Made by a program: the position numbers and the translations under genes. The notes under the pieces are model-generated. The model was not told the origin of the DNA. It saw only the letters and a program-made list of their open reading frames with translations, and did not search any database. From assembly GCA_000010565.1 (NCBI GenBank), contig AP009389.1:2046001-2110000 (forward strand): a DNA stretch of 64,000 nucleotides. Reading direction: 5' to 3'. The stretch is from Pelotomaculum thermopropionicum SI. Lineage in GTDB: Bacteria; Bacillota; Desulfotomaculia; Desulfotomaculales; Pelotomaculaceae. Positions 1-7,155 of this stretch are shown here, piece by piece; within the stretch, counting starts at the first letter, position 1; each line of letters starts with the position of its first letter.

Positions 1-73
1 TCGCGTAAAGCACAGCCAGTAAATTCGGTATTGGCTGTTCGCCAACTAAAGAAATCATTATTGTCTCATTCAT
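1..73 (-). CDS. Start of a Card1/Can2-like CARF effector (partial)
   Basis: A reading frame opens at ATG (73-71) and runs off the left edge after 24 codons. It begins MNETIMISLVGEQPIPNLL. From memory this closely resembles the first strand and loop of the CARF domain of Card1/Can2-type (DUF1887-like) proteins, which bind cyclic oligoadenylate made by type III CRISPR complexes and then cut nucleic acid. A GGGTGAT ribosome site lies about 10 nt upstream. It starts 69 bp after the stop of the CARF-LuxR gene on the same strand, so the two are probably co-transcribed. Only the N-terminus is visible, so the nuclease domain is inferred. Confidence 0.6.
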   Translation of the reverse strand, partial: MNETIMISLVGEQPIPNLLAVLYA

Positions 74-142
74 AGCTTCTATCACCCATTCTAATTTTCA
101 GTATTTTTCTCCATTGTGTTGACCATCTAGCTCTTAACCCTA

Positions 143-1036
143 TTACTTCGCTTCCTCCACCAGCGTAAAATACGGTGCGAACTCGGCAATCAGCCTGTGC
201 CGGTCCACATTGCCTTCAGGATAACCCAGCCACTCCCGGAACTTTTCGTAAACCCCCCGGAGCTGGTTGGCCACCGTTTGCTCACGCTTGTAAAGGGCCC
301 CGGCAATGGCGGCATTATCCATTCCCTGACAGGCCAGCCGGACCACCTCCCTCTCGGCACGCGTCAGCCACCGTTCGATAAACTCACGCTGCCGTTTTAC
401 CCGGCTGGCCCGGCTTAATTTTTCCTGCCAGGCCATCACCTCGGCAGGGTCTTTCAGCTCGGCCACGGCCTGCATCAGCATGCCTGCCTCGTTCCAGCGC
501 AGGACGGGCACGGGCACCAGCCAGACCCCTTTATCAGGAGGAAGGTGCAGTTGCCGGCCGGCGCCGGGCTGCCAGCCCTCTGTAATCAAATGCCAGACAT
601 AATCATCCGGCCCGAAAAGAAGCTGGGCAACCACCATGCCCATTATCCCCATGACCTTGCGGCCGCCGGACACGCAAAGATGCACAACGCGTCCGGCCTG
701 GCGGAGATGGCGCACTTCGGTGTACAAAACGCGCAGCAGGCTTTGCAGCTCTTCATCGGTGCAAAAATCGCCTGTCATTCCTTCTGCCGAAGCAACCGCA
801 ACGGCCCTTAGCTTAATGCCGGGATACGCTTCCCTTTTAAATTCCTCTTCAATAATTACCAGAGCTTCCTGCACTCTGGGGGTTTTAGTGTAGATTACCA
901 CCGTTTCACCGATGGTCCAGCCGCCAGCCAGCAGCAGGTCCAGCGTAATGGTCACCACCTGCGGCTCCACGCCCAGGGTGGCCACCAGTGCCGCGGTCCG
1001 GCGGTTTCGTTTACCCGGTGGACTGGATTGACCCAT
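143..1036 (-). CDS. CARF (NE0113-type) sensor fused to LuxR-type HTH
   Basis: This is a 297-residue protein. Residues ~15-170 match the CRISPR-associated NE0113/ring-nuclease CARF pattern: a first strand with ATLGVEPQVVT (a GxxPxxxT-type ligand loop) and, near residue 122, SGGRKVMGIMG, the conserved second loop. Residues ~225-275 form a LuxR/GerE-like helix-turn-helix (LTRAEREVVRLACQGMDNAA, then an IAGALYKREQTVANQL recognition region). The family normally binds, and sometimes cleaves, cyclic oligoadenylates. The added HTH suggests a transcription factor that answers to that messenger. ATG is preceded by GGAAGGTG at 7-nt spacing. It is followed at 69 bp by a Card1-like gene. No cas10 or other type III gene lies inside the window. 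The domain assignment is from motif memory. Confidence 0.75.
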   Translation of the reverse strand: MGQSSPPGKRNRRTAALVATLGVEPQVVTITLDLLLAGGWTIGETVVIYTKTPRVQEALVIIEEEFKREAYPGIKLRAVAVASAEGMTGDFCTDEELQSLLRVLYTEVRHLRQAGRVVHLCVSGGRKVMGIMGMVVAQLLFGPDDYVWHLITEGWQPGAGRQLHLPPDKGVWLVPVPVLRWNEAGMLMQAVAELKDPAEVMAWQEKLSRASRVKRQREFIERWLTRAEREVVRLACQGMDNAAIAGALYKREQTVANQLRGVYEKFREWLGYPEGNVDRHRLIAEFAPYFTLVEEAK

Positions 1037-1610
1037 ACAAATTCACCTTCCCGCAAATTAAAAACTGTTTCCGGCCATGCAGGCAAAATCTGCTGTAAGC
1101 TTACACCGGCGGAAAAGGTCCTGGAACAAGAATGTCTATATTCCAACCTACACCGCAGCGGCCGCCTTTACCAGTACCATAGCATACCAATTTATCTGGT
1201 AATGTTCTACTATATTCGTATTGATTATTCATTTTTAGCGTTCATTGCCAGAAACTACAAACCTCTATTTCGACAAATGACTGTATAATCCTGCCAAAAA
1301 TTATCATTTAGATGCAAATCCCGCCTCTTTTTACCGTTATAAAAACAAAAACCCGCCAGTTACGGCGGGGAAGCAGGGGGAAAGGTCTAAAAAAATCCTA
1401 CCATAAATTACAGAAAATAAACAGACTTAAATTTAAAAATTGCAAAAATTTTCTTAAAAATAATTTTTTTATATTAAACCTTGAAAAAATTTATGATTGA
1501 AAGATTCAGGATAACTTATGATTCCTTTCATTAACGCCAATACCATATAAAGGGATTTTCCCCTGCGGTGTAGAATAATTGCTTTAACCAAACCTATAGA
1601 GGTGGGAACC
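1037..1610. other. Gene-poor, AT-rich intergenic region
   Basis: About 570 bp separate two divergent genes. It must hold the promoters for the CARF-LuxR operon (leftward) and the RodZ-like gene (rightward). A TATAAT hexamer lies at about 1282-1287 and a strongly AT-rich tract at ~1385-1500. Small frames here lack ribosome sites and codon character, and no convincing gene was seen. Confidence 0.5.
1340..1370 (-). terminator. Intrinsic terminator without an assigned gene
   Basis: CCCGCC (1352-1357) pairs with GGCGGG (1364-1369). Read on the minus strand, the stem is followed by TTTTTGTTTTT. No minus-strand gene ends just before it, so it may end an unrecognised short transcript starting near 1400-1600. 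Confidence 0.5.
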
Positions 1611-2048
1611 GTGGCAATCGGGAACAAGCTCCGCCAGGCGCGGGAAAATCTGTCGCTTACGCTGGAAGACATCGAAAGCACAACCAAAATCCGCCGGAAA
1701 TACCTGGAGGCCTTAGAAAACGAGCAGTTCGGCATTCTCCCCGGCCGGGTTTACGCGCGCTGTTTCTTGAACACCTACGCCCGCTTTCTGGGCTTGAACA
1801 CAAAGGAAATCATACAGAAGTACGACCGCATCTTCCCGCCGGAGACAGACGGCGAAACAGAAACTGCCGGGCCAGGCCGCTTAAAGCCAAAAAAGAGCTA
1901 CACCACGCCCAAAATTGACACCTGCGACAGGCTAACGGCCAACCGTGACGCCCACCTGGTGGCCCAGATAAGAAAGGCTCTGGCAGAAAAGAAAAAACAG
2001 CCGTGGTGGGAACGTCCTGTTATCCGGCTGCTCGTAAAGCTCCGCTGA
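1611..2048 (+). CDS. RodZ-like HTH protein (cytosolic)
   Basis: A protein of about 145 residues whose first ~70 match the HTH_25 domain of RodZ: IGNKLRQARENLSLTLEDI, then KIRRKYLEALENEQF and a GRVYARCFLNTYARFLGL segment. RodZ links MreB to the membrane and helps set cell shape. This copy lacks the transmembrane helix and periplasmic domain and ends in a basic tail (AEKKKQPWWERP), so it is either a short RodZ relative or a DNA-binding protein. GTG at 1611 is chosen because GAGGTGGG sits just upstream; an in-frame GTG at 1602 overlaps that site. Confidence 0.7.
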   Translation: MAIGNKLRQARENLSLTLEDIESTTKIRRKYLEALENEQFGILPGRVYARCFLNTYARFLGLNTKEIIQKYDRIFPPETDGETETAGPGRLKPKKSYTTPKIDTCDRLTANRDAHLVAQIRKALAEKKKQPWWERPVIRLLVKLR

Positions 2049-2125
2049 ACAGCCTGAATGAATATGCTGCGGCCTGTGGCATATTATACCACTAATGAAT
2101 ATATTAGGGCAAAGGAGGTATCACA

Positions 2126-2509
2126 ATGGACTACGTTATTCAAGCCGGCGACACGCTAAGCATTATAGCCGCCCGCTTTGGCACCACGGTTGAAGATATC
2201 ATCAGGGCCAACCCCATCCTGCAAACCCAGGCCTTTATTTTTCCGGGCCAGATCATTCACATACCGCTGCCGGGCAAAGCGCCGATCCCCCGCGCTGCCC
2301 TTTACATCGTCCAACCCGGAGAAACTCTTAACTCCATTGCCCTGAAATTTAACGTGCAGTATGGGTCCCTTTTGCAGGCTAACCCCCAAATTGGCGACCC
2401 CAACCTCATTTACCCGGGCCAGATTATAGCCATCCCCCTTCCGCTGGGAACGGTGACACCTGCCCCGGACCCGGTGCCGTTTCCGCCACTGGATCCGTTT
2501 CTAAAATAA
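2126..2509 (+). CDS. Two-LysM-domain protein
   Basis: A 127-residue protein made almost wholly of two LysM repeats: residues ~3-48 (YVIQAGDTLSIIAARFGTT...PGQIIHIP) and ~59-105 (YIVQPGETLNSIALKFNVQ...YPGQIIAIP). A proline-rich tail follows. LysM modules bind N-acetylglucosamine polymers such as peptidoglycan. There is no signal peptide, as in several spore coat or cortex-associated LysM proteins of Firmicutes that are deposited from the mother cell, so a spore role is possible but inferred. AAAGGAGG precedes the ATG at good spacing. A terminator follows directly, so it is probably monocistronic. Confidence 0.85.
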   Translation: MDYVIQAGDTLSIIAARFGTTVEDIIRANPILQTQAFIFPGQIIHIPLPGKAPIPRAALYIVQPGETLNSIALKFNVQYGSLLQANPQIGDPNLIYPGQIIAIPLPLGTVTPAPDPVPFPPLDPFLK

Positions 2510-2519
2510 AATAGTTTTG

Positions 2520-2547
2520 GCGGCCCAGGAAAGGCCGCTCTTCTTTT
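2520..2547 (+). terminator. Terminator after the LysM gene
   Basis: The stem GCGGCC (2520-2525) / GGCCGC (2533-2538) is followed by CTCTTCTTTT. Confidence 0.7.
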
Positions 2548-2675
2548 AGCCGCTCAAGAAGGAATTATTGCGGCCAACCTCAAATATACAAGTAAGCATT
2601 ATAATAGAAAATATTTGTTTATCAAAAAGCCATATTGCTTATTTTATAGTAAGGACCTGTAAGGGGGAAAAACGG

Positions 2676-4979
2676 TTGGCAAACAAAAAAATAAAGAAAA
2701 GGAAGCTGAACATTTACCGCCTGGCCTTCTTCCTTTTGTGCGTCGCTTTATTAATTGCGGGCGGTACAGGCATAGGCCTGGTGTTCGCCAGCGTCAGGGA
2801 CATGCCCGTACTGAACCCCAGCGTACTGGAGTCAGGCGCCTCAACCATGATTTACGACAAAGACGGCAACCTGGTTACCCAGATCGGGATAAAAAACAGC
2901 GTTCCCGTAGATTTAAAGGAAGTTCCGGAACACGTGCGGAACGCCTTCCTGGCCATTGAGGACCCGGGGTTTTACGAGCACCACGGGATCAGCCTGCGCG
3001 GAATTGCAAGGGCAGCCTGGTCAGACATTACCTCAAGGTCAATCAGGGAAGGCGGCAGCACAATCACCCAGCAACTGGTCAAAATTTCTTTCTTAAGCCC
3101 GGAAAGAACTTTGAAAAGAAAGATACAGGAGGTCATCCTGGCCTTTCAGGTTGAAAGGCGCTATACCAAGGACGAAATTCTGGAAATGTACCTGAACAAT
3201 ATTTACCTGGGCGAAGGAGCCTACGGCATTCAGGCCGCCGCGCAAACCTATTTTGGAAAGAATGTCGGAGAACTTGAGCTTGAAGAGGCCGCCCTGCTTG
3301 GCGGGCTGCCCCAGGCTCCCAGCGCCTACTCTCCCTACAGGGATCCCCAGGCTGCCTTAGAAAGGCGGAACACGGTGCTGGACAGCATGGCCAGGCGCGG
3401 CTTCATCGACGAAAGCCAGGCCAAAAAGGCCAAGGCCAGGGAAATAAAACTTGAGACAAAAGAACCCGCCGAAAGGCAATATCCCTACCCTTATTTTCTT
3501 GACTACGTAACGGACAAGCTGATAGAAAAATACGGGGAAGCCGAGGTTTTCAAGGGCGGGTTAAAGGTATACACCTCCCTGGACCAGAAAATTCAGCAGG
3601 CGGCTGAAGCAGCCATGGCCAGAAACGCCAACTTCCCGCCATCAAAAACAGATGCAAACGGCTTACTGCAGCCTCAAGGGGCAGTTGTAGTGCTGGACCC
3701 CCATACCGGCTACATCAAAGCTCTGGTGGGCGGCCGCGAGCATACTCAGAAAAGGCAGTGGAACAGGGCAACTCAGGCCACCCGCCAGCCCGGCTCCGCC
3801 TTCAAACCAATTGCAGCTTACGGGCCGGCCATAGAATACAAGGGAATGGGGCCCGCTTCGGTGGTTGACGACATTCCCGTAAAATACGGCTCTTATGAGC
3901 CGAAAAACTACGACGGCAGGTACCGCGGCCTGATCACCCTGCGCACCGCCCTGACTCACTCGGTCAACGTAGCGGCAGTTAAACTGCTGGCTGACAGCGT
4001 GGGCATAGATGCAGCCGTCAGGTTTGCCTCCGGGCTGGGAATTAACCTTGACCCTTCCGTGCACGGCGCCAGCATGGCACTGGGGGGACTGCACAACGGC
4101 GTTTCGCCGCTTCAGATGGCAGGCGCTTACGCGGCTTTCGCCAACCAGGGTGTTTATATTGAGCCAACCGCCATAGTGAAGGTCGAAAAACAGGACGGCG
4201 TTATTCTAGACCAGCCGGTACCAAAGCACCACCAGGCCATGAAGGCCACCACCGCCTACCTGGTCACGGATATGCTGAAGTCCGTTGTGCAAAGCGGGAC
4301 GGGAAGCGGAGCCCAAATCGGGCGGCCGGCAGCGGGAAAAACCGGCACCACCGATGACGGCAAGGACATCTGGTTTGTCGGCTATACCCCTGAACTGGTA
4401 GCGGCCGTATGGATCGGATACGATCAACCGGCGGCCATGCCCCAGGCCTACGGAGGAACCTACCCGGCCAGAATCTGGCGGGAAATCATGAGCAAGGCTT
4501 TGAGCAACGAACCTGTTAAAGACTTTCCGCGCCCGTCCGGGCTGATTACGGCAACGGTTGACGGTAAATCGGGGCTGCTGCCGGGTCCCAACACTCCCGG
4601 GGACGCCCTCGTGACCGACCTGTTTGCCGAAGGAACGGTGCCATCAGAAACCGATAACGTGCACGTCTTCATGGAGGTATGCGCGGCCAGCGGCCAGCTG
4701 CCAAACGAATACTGTCCCGACAGGGTTATAAAGCCCTTAATTAAATTACCGTACTCAGTACCTTCCTTTGTAGAAGACTTCAACCAGCGCGCCCCAAAGG
4801 AATACTGCACCCTGCACGGACCGGGCGCAGCAAGGAACCAGCCGGGTCCGGCAAACCAGTTAAACCCGGCCATACCGGGAACCACAGGGCCTCAGCCGGA
4901 CATACCAACCGGCCAGACAAAACAGCCGGGGCAGGAAAATAAAGACAAAAGAGGCAGTGAAAACAGAAGGAACCCTTAA
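2676..4979 (+). CDS. Penicillin-binding protein 1A (bifunctional)
   Basis: Class A PBP of about 767 residues that polymerises and cross-links peptidoglycan. A basic N-terminus and one membrane anchor (residues ~12-35) are followed by a GT51 glycosyltransferase domain (AIEDPGFYEHHGIS, then GGSTITQQLVK). The transpeptidase domain carries SAFK (SxxK), SVN (SxN) and KTGTT. The C-terminal ~100 residues are rich in proline and glycine and end in a charged tail. TTG at 2676 is chosen because AAGGGGG precedes it and the peptide then starts MANKKIKKRK; the frame stays open 36 codons upstream without a site. The terminator stem overlaps the stop codon. Confidence 0.93.
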   Translation: MANKKIKKRKLNIYRLAFFLLCVALLIAGGTGIGLVFASVRDMPVLNPSVLESGASTMIYDKDGNLVTQIGIKNSVPVDLKEVPEHVRNAFLAIEDPGFYEHHGISLRGIARAAWSDITSRSIREGGSTITQQLVKISFLSPERTLKRKIQEVILAFQVERRYTKDEILEMYLNNIYLGEGAYGIQAAAQTYFGKNVGELELEEAALLGGLPQAPSAYSPYRDPQAALERRNTVLDSMARRGFIDESQAKKAKAREIKLETKEPAERQYPYPYFLDYVTDKLIEKYGEAEVFKGGLKVYTSLDQKIQQAAEAAMARNANFPPSKTDANGLLQPQGAVVVLDPHTGYIKALVGGREHTQKRQWNRATQATRQPGSAFKPIAAYGPAIEYKGMGPASVVDDIPVKYGSYEPKNYDGRYRGLITLRTALTHSVNVAAVKLLADSVGIDAAVRFASGLGINLDPSVHGASMALGGLHNGVSPLQMAGAYAAFANQGVYIEPTAIVKVEKQDGVILDQPVPKHHQAMKATTAYLVTDMLKSVVQSGTGSGAQIGRPAAGKTGTTDDGKDIWFVGYTPELVAAVWIGYDQPAAMPQAYGGTYPARIWREIMSKALSNEPVKDFPRPSGLITATVDGKSGLLPGPNTPGDALVTDLFAEGTVPSETDNVHVFMEVCAASGQLPNEYCPDRVIKPLIKLPYSVPSFVEDFNQRAPKEYCTLHGPGAARNQPGPANQLNPAIPGTTGPQPDIPTGQTKQPGQENKDKRGSENRRNP

Positions 4980-4998
4980 AACTCCCGGGTTCCTTTTT
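4967..4998 (+). terminator. Terminator overlapping the PBP1A stop
   Basis: AAGGAACCC (4967-4975) pairs with GGGTTCCTT (4987-4995), followed by TTTTT. The TAA stop lies at the start of the loop. Confidence 0.85.
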
Positions 4999-5007
4999 AA
5001 ACTGCCT

Positions 5008-5847
5008 TTAAACATAATTGCGGATGACCAGCTCATTTACTGGACCGCGTTTATCTGCCCGGCAGTTAATGGCCCTCCTGGCGCGTACGACTTTAACATC
5101 ATATCCCGAGTAAAGTTCGCGTATGAATGGCGTGTCTGAATTGCTCAACATGACGGTACATCCCATCCTGTCCAGTTCGCGAAATACCGCCGCCAGACGC
5201 CTCTGGTCGCCGGCGCTGAAAGATTCCGGCGTATAACCGGTAAAGCTGGCCGTTTCAGACAGCGGATGGTAGGGCGGGTCAAAATAAACAAAACTTCCCG
5301 GTCCGGCGCAGTCCAAAACGCGGCTGAAATCGCCGTGGATTAATTCAGCCTGTTTCAGCACCTCGCTAACCAGCCGCAGGTTGTGTTCATCCGCTATACG
5401 GGGATTTTTGTACCGCCCGAAGGGCACGTTGTGCTTCCCGCTGCTGTTGACGCGCCACAGCCCGTTATAAGCCGTCTTATTCAGGTAGAGGAACCGCGAC
5501 GCCCTTTCAACAGGAGAAAGCTTTTCAGCATCGAGCGCGCGTACCTGGTAATAATAATCAGCCGTGTTTTCGTGTTTTTTTAGGCTGTGAAGCAGCTGTT
5601 CCAGGTTATCGCGCACGGCCAGGTAAAAATTTATAAGCTCTTTATTGTTATCTATAAGTATTGCTTTTGAAGGTAATAGATGAAAGAAAACCGCTCCGCC
5701 ACCGACGAAAGGTTCTATGTACAGATGGTAATCATTCTTGGGTAACAGCGGGTCAAATTGCGGGATGAGTTGCCCCTTGCCGCCTGCCCATTTTACCGGA
5801 GGTTTCGGCTTGTTTTCCATGCCAGCTGAACAATAAGTTTCAAACAT
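5008..5847 (-). CDS. D12-class DNA adenine methyltransferase (Dam-like)
   Basis: This protein transfers a methyl group from S-adenosylmethionine to N6 of adenine in DNA. Visible motifs are the N-terminal PVKWAGGKGQL, the SAM-binding EPFVGGGAVFF and the catalytic FDPPY, with CTVMLSNSDTPF and RRAINCRADKRG near the C-terminus as in Dam/DpnM enzymes. It is about 279 residues from the ATG at 5847, which follows AGGGTGGG; longer in-frame starts to 5937 would run into the upstream terminator. No restriction endonuclease lies beside it, so it looks like an orphan methylase. The target is probably GATC by family, but this cannot be read from sequence. Confidence 0.88.
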   Translation of the reverse strand: MFETYCSAGMENKPKPPVKWAGGKGQLIPQFDPLLPKNDYHLYIEPFVGGGAVFFHLLPSKAILIDNNKELINFYLAVRDNLEQLLHSLKKHENTADYYYQVRALDAEKLSPVERASRFLYLNKTAYNGLWRVNSSGKHNVPFGRYKNPRIADEHNLRLVSEVLKQAELIHGDFSRVLDCAGPGSFVYFDPPYHPLSETASFTGYTPESFSAGDQRRLAAVFRELDRMGCTVMLSNSDTPFIRELYSGYDVKVVRARRAINCRADKRGPVNELVIRNYV

Positions 5848-5914
5848 CGCTTGCCCACCCTGGCGAAATATTCTACACCGGTAAAACATTTTCCTTTCTA
5901 TCCCATGCCCGCTT

Positions 5915-5945
5915 AAAATAAAGAAAACCCCGCTCATACGCGGGG
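5915..5945 (-). terminator. Terminator after the DUF2680-like gene
   Basis: CCCCGC (5928-5933) pairs with GCGGGG (5940-5945). On the minus strand this is followed by TTTTCTTTATTTT. Confidence 0.8.
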
Positions 5946-5957
5946 ATTGAGAGAGTT

Positions 5958-6569
5958 TTATTCTGCTGCTGGTTGTGGATTTTTAAAACGTTGTCCCATC
6001 TTTTCAATAATTTTGTCTGCCTGTTCCTGTGTCAACTTTCCTTCTTCAACTGCACTGGAAATTGCTTCCTTTTTGAGTTCCATCATTTTTTGATGGAACT
6101 GGTCCATGGTCATTCCTTTTTCGGTAATAATCTGACTCATCTTCTTCGACTGGAGCTCGGTTTTCAGTTGATCAACGGTCATACCCAGGATGCTTGCCGC
6201 ATCTTCAAGGTTAGGGCCGCGGCCATAGAATCCCTTCCCTGTAAAGTCGCCCTTGCCGTGGCGGGGACCAAACATGCCAAGCCCAAAACCTTTGCCGGAG
6301 GCAATTTTGTCGGCCTGCTCCTGGGTAATCTTCCCCTGCTGAACGGCTTCGTCAAGCATCTGCTTCTTGGTGGCTTCCAGGGCGGCCGTCACCTTATCCT
6401 GTTCCAGTCCTAGATTAGCAGCCAGCTTTGAGACAAAGCTCTGGTATAAATCGTTAAACACCGCATTTTGCGACTGGCCGGGATCTGCAAGGGCTATGCC
6501 CGCCACTGCTCCGGCAAAAACAACCGCCGCCAGAAGAATAGCTCCAATGCGCCACTTTCTTGATTTCAT
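5958..6569 (-). CDS. Secreted DUF2680/YckD-like protein
   Basis: A 203-residue exported protein. The first ~29 residues are a signal peptide (basic MKSRKWR, hydrophobic core, cleavage near AGIALA). The mature part holds three copies of a motif of the type EGKLTQEQADKI or QGKITQEQADKI, typical of DUF2680-like helical repeats, separated by a glycine-rich linker (GKGFGLGMFGPRHGKG). The molecular function is unknown. AAAGGGAGG lies just ahead of the ATG, and a perfect 16-bp palindrome lies 25 bp upstream, suggesting repressor control. It ends at its own terminator and is monocistronic. Confidence 0.75.
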   Translation of the reverse strand: MKSRKWRIGAILLAAVVFAGAVAGIALADPGQSQNAVFNDLYQSFVSKLAANLGLEQDKVTAALEATKKQMLDEAVQQGKITQEQADKIASGKGFGLGMFGPRHGKGDFTGKGFYGRGPNLEDAASILGMTVDQLKTELQSKKMSQIITEKGMTMDQFHQKMMELKKEAISSAVEEGKLTQEQADKIIEKMGQRFKNPQPAAE

Positions 6570-6593
6570 ATAAAACCTCCCTTTACTAAATTT

Positions 6594-6609
6594 AAACGGT
6601 ATACCGTTT
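6594..6609. promoter_or_regulatory. Perfect 16-bp palindrome, candidate operator
   Basis: AAACGGTATACCGTTT is perfectly symmetric and sits 25 bp upstream of the ATG of the secreted DUF2680-like gene, inside an AT-rich leader. The size and symmetry suit a dimeric repressor of the TetR or MarR kind. The binding protein is unknown. Confidence 0.6.
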
Positions 6610-6811
6610 GGTTTAAATTATAAACTCCTTTTCTTAAATCTTGCTTAAAAAAAAGGTAAGAAATTGTGAACAATAAGCCGGGTAACACTCAACCGTCAGG
6701 AATTTATTTTTATCACCAGGGGGAGATTGCCAATTATAGCCACTCATAGTAATGTAATTTTTGTTTAAAATAATGGTTGCAAAAAACTTCTTTATCAGGA
6801 GGTGCGAATAA

Positions 6812-7123
6812 TTGTATCACCACGGTTGGTCTGATTCTCAGAAAGGCGTCCACGTTAAATCCCTTTCCCCGGACGGAAAAGACATTACAATCATTTACAA
6901 CGGCCTTCTGGATAAAAGCGGAGCCAGTCAGGTTTTCCTCCACGCCGGCTTTGGAGACCCTGCCAATTGGAGGATTGTCGACGACTACCGCATGCAGCGC
7001 ACGCCAGAAGGGTGGAAAAAAACCCTTAATATGGAGGACAGCACGCTCACCTTCTGCTTCCGCGACGCCGCCAACAACTGGGACAATAACAACGGATACA
7101 ACTGGACCTACAAAATTACGTAA
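6812..7123 (+). CDS. Stand-alone starch-binding-type module (CBM25/53-like)
   Basis: A 103-residue single-domain protein that looks like one beta-sandwich carbohydrate-binding module. It has VFLHAGFGDPANWR in the middle, GWKKTLNME, and the closing DAANNWDNNNGYNWTYKI, a pattern common in CBM25/53 modules of amylases and in small free-standing Firmicute proteins. There is no signal peptide and no catalytic domain, so it is cytoplasmic and may bind glycogen or a similar glucan. TTG at 6812 is chosen because AGGAGGTG sits 8 nt upstream. A strong terminator follows at once. Confidence 0.75.
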   Translation: MYHHGWSDSQKGVHVKSLSPDGKDITIIYNGLLDKSGASQVFLHAGFGDPANWRIVDDYRMQRTPEGWKKTLNMEDSTLTFCFRDAANNWDNNNGYNWTYKIT

Positions 7124-7125
7124 GC

Positions 7126-7149
7126 ACCGGGATTCTTCCCGGTTTTTTT
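7126..7149 (+). terminator. Terminator after the CBM gene
   Basis: ACCGGGA (7126-7132) pairs with TCCCGGT (7137-7143), followed by seven T. Confidence 0.88.
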
Positions 7150-7155
7150 AGTCTA

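Noticed and set aside
1-1300. A type III effector complex inside the window
   Set aside because: Only CARF-type genes are visible. No cas10, csm or cmr gene is present, so the complex itself is not claimed.
2568-2675. An N-terminal extension of PBP1A
   Set aside because: There is no ribosome site there. The TTG at 2676 has AAGGGGG and gives the usual basic N-terminus before the membrane anchor.
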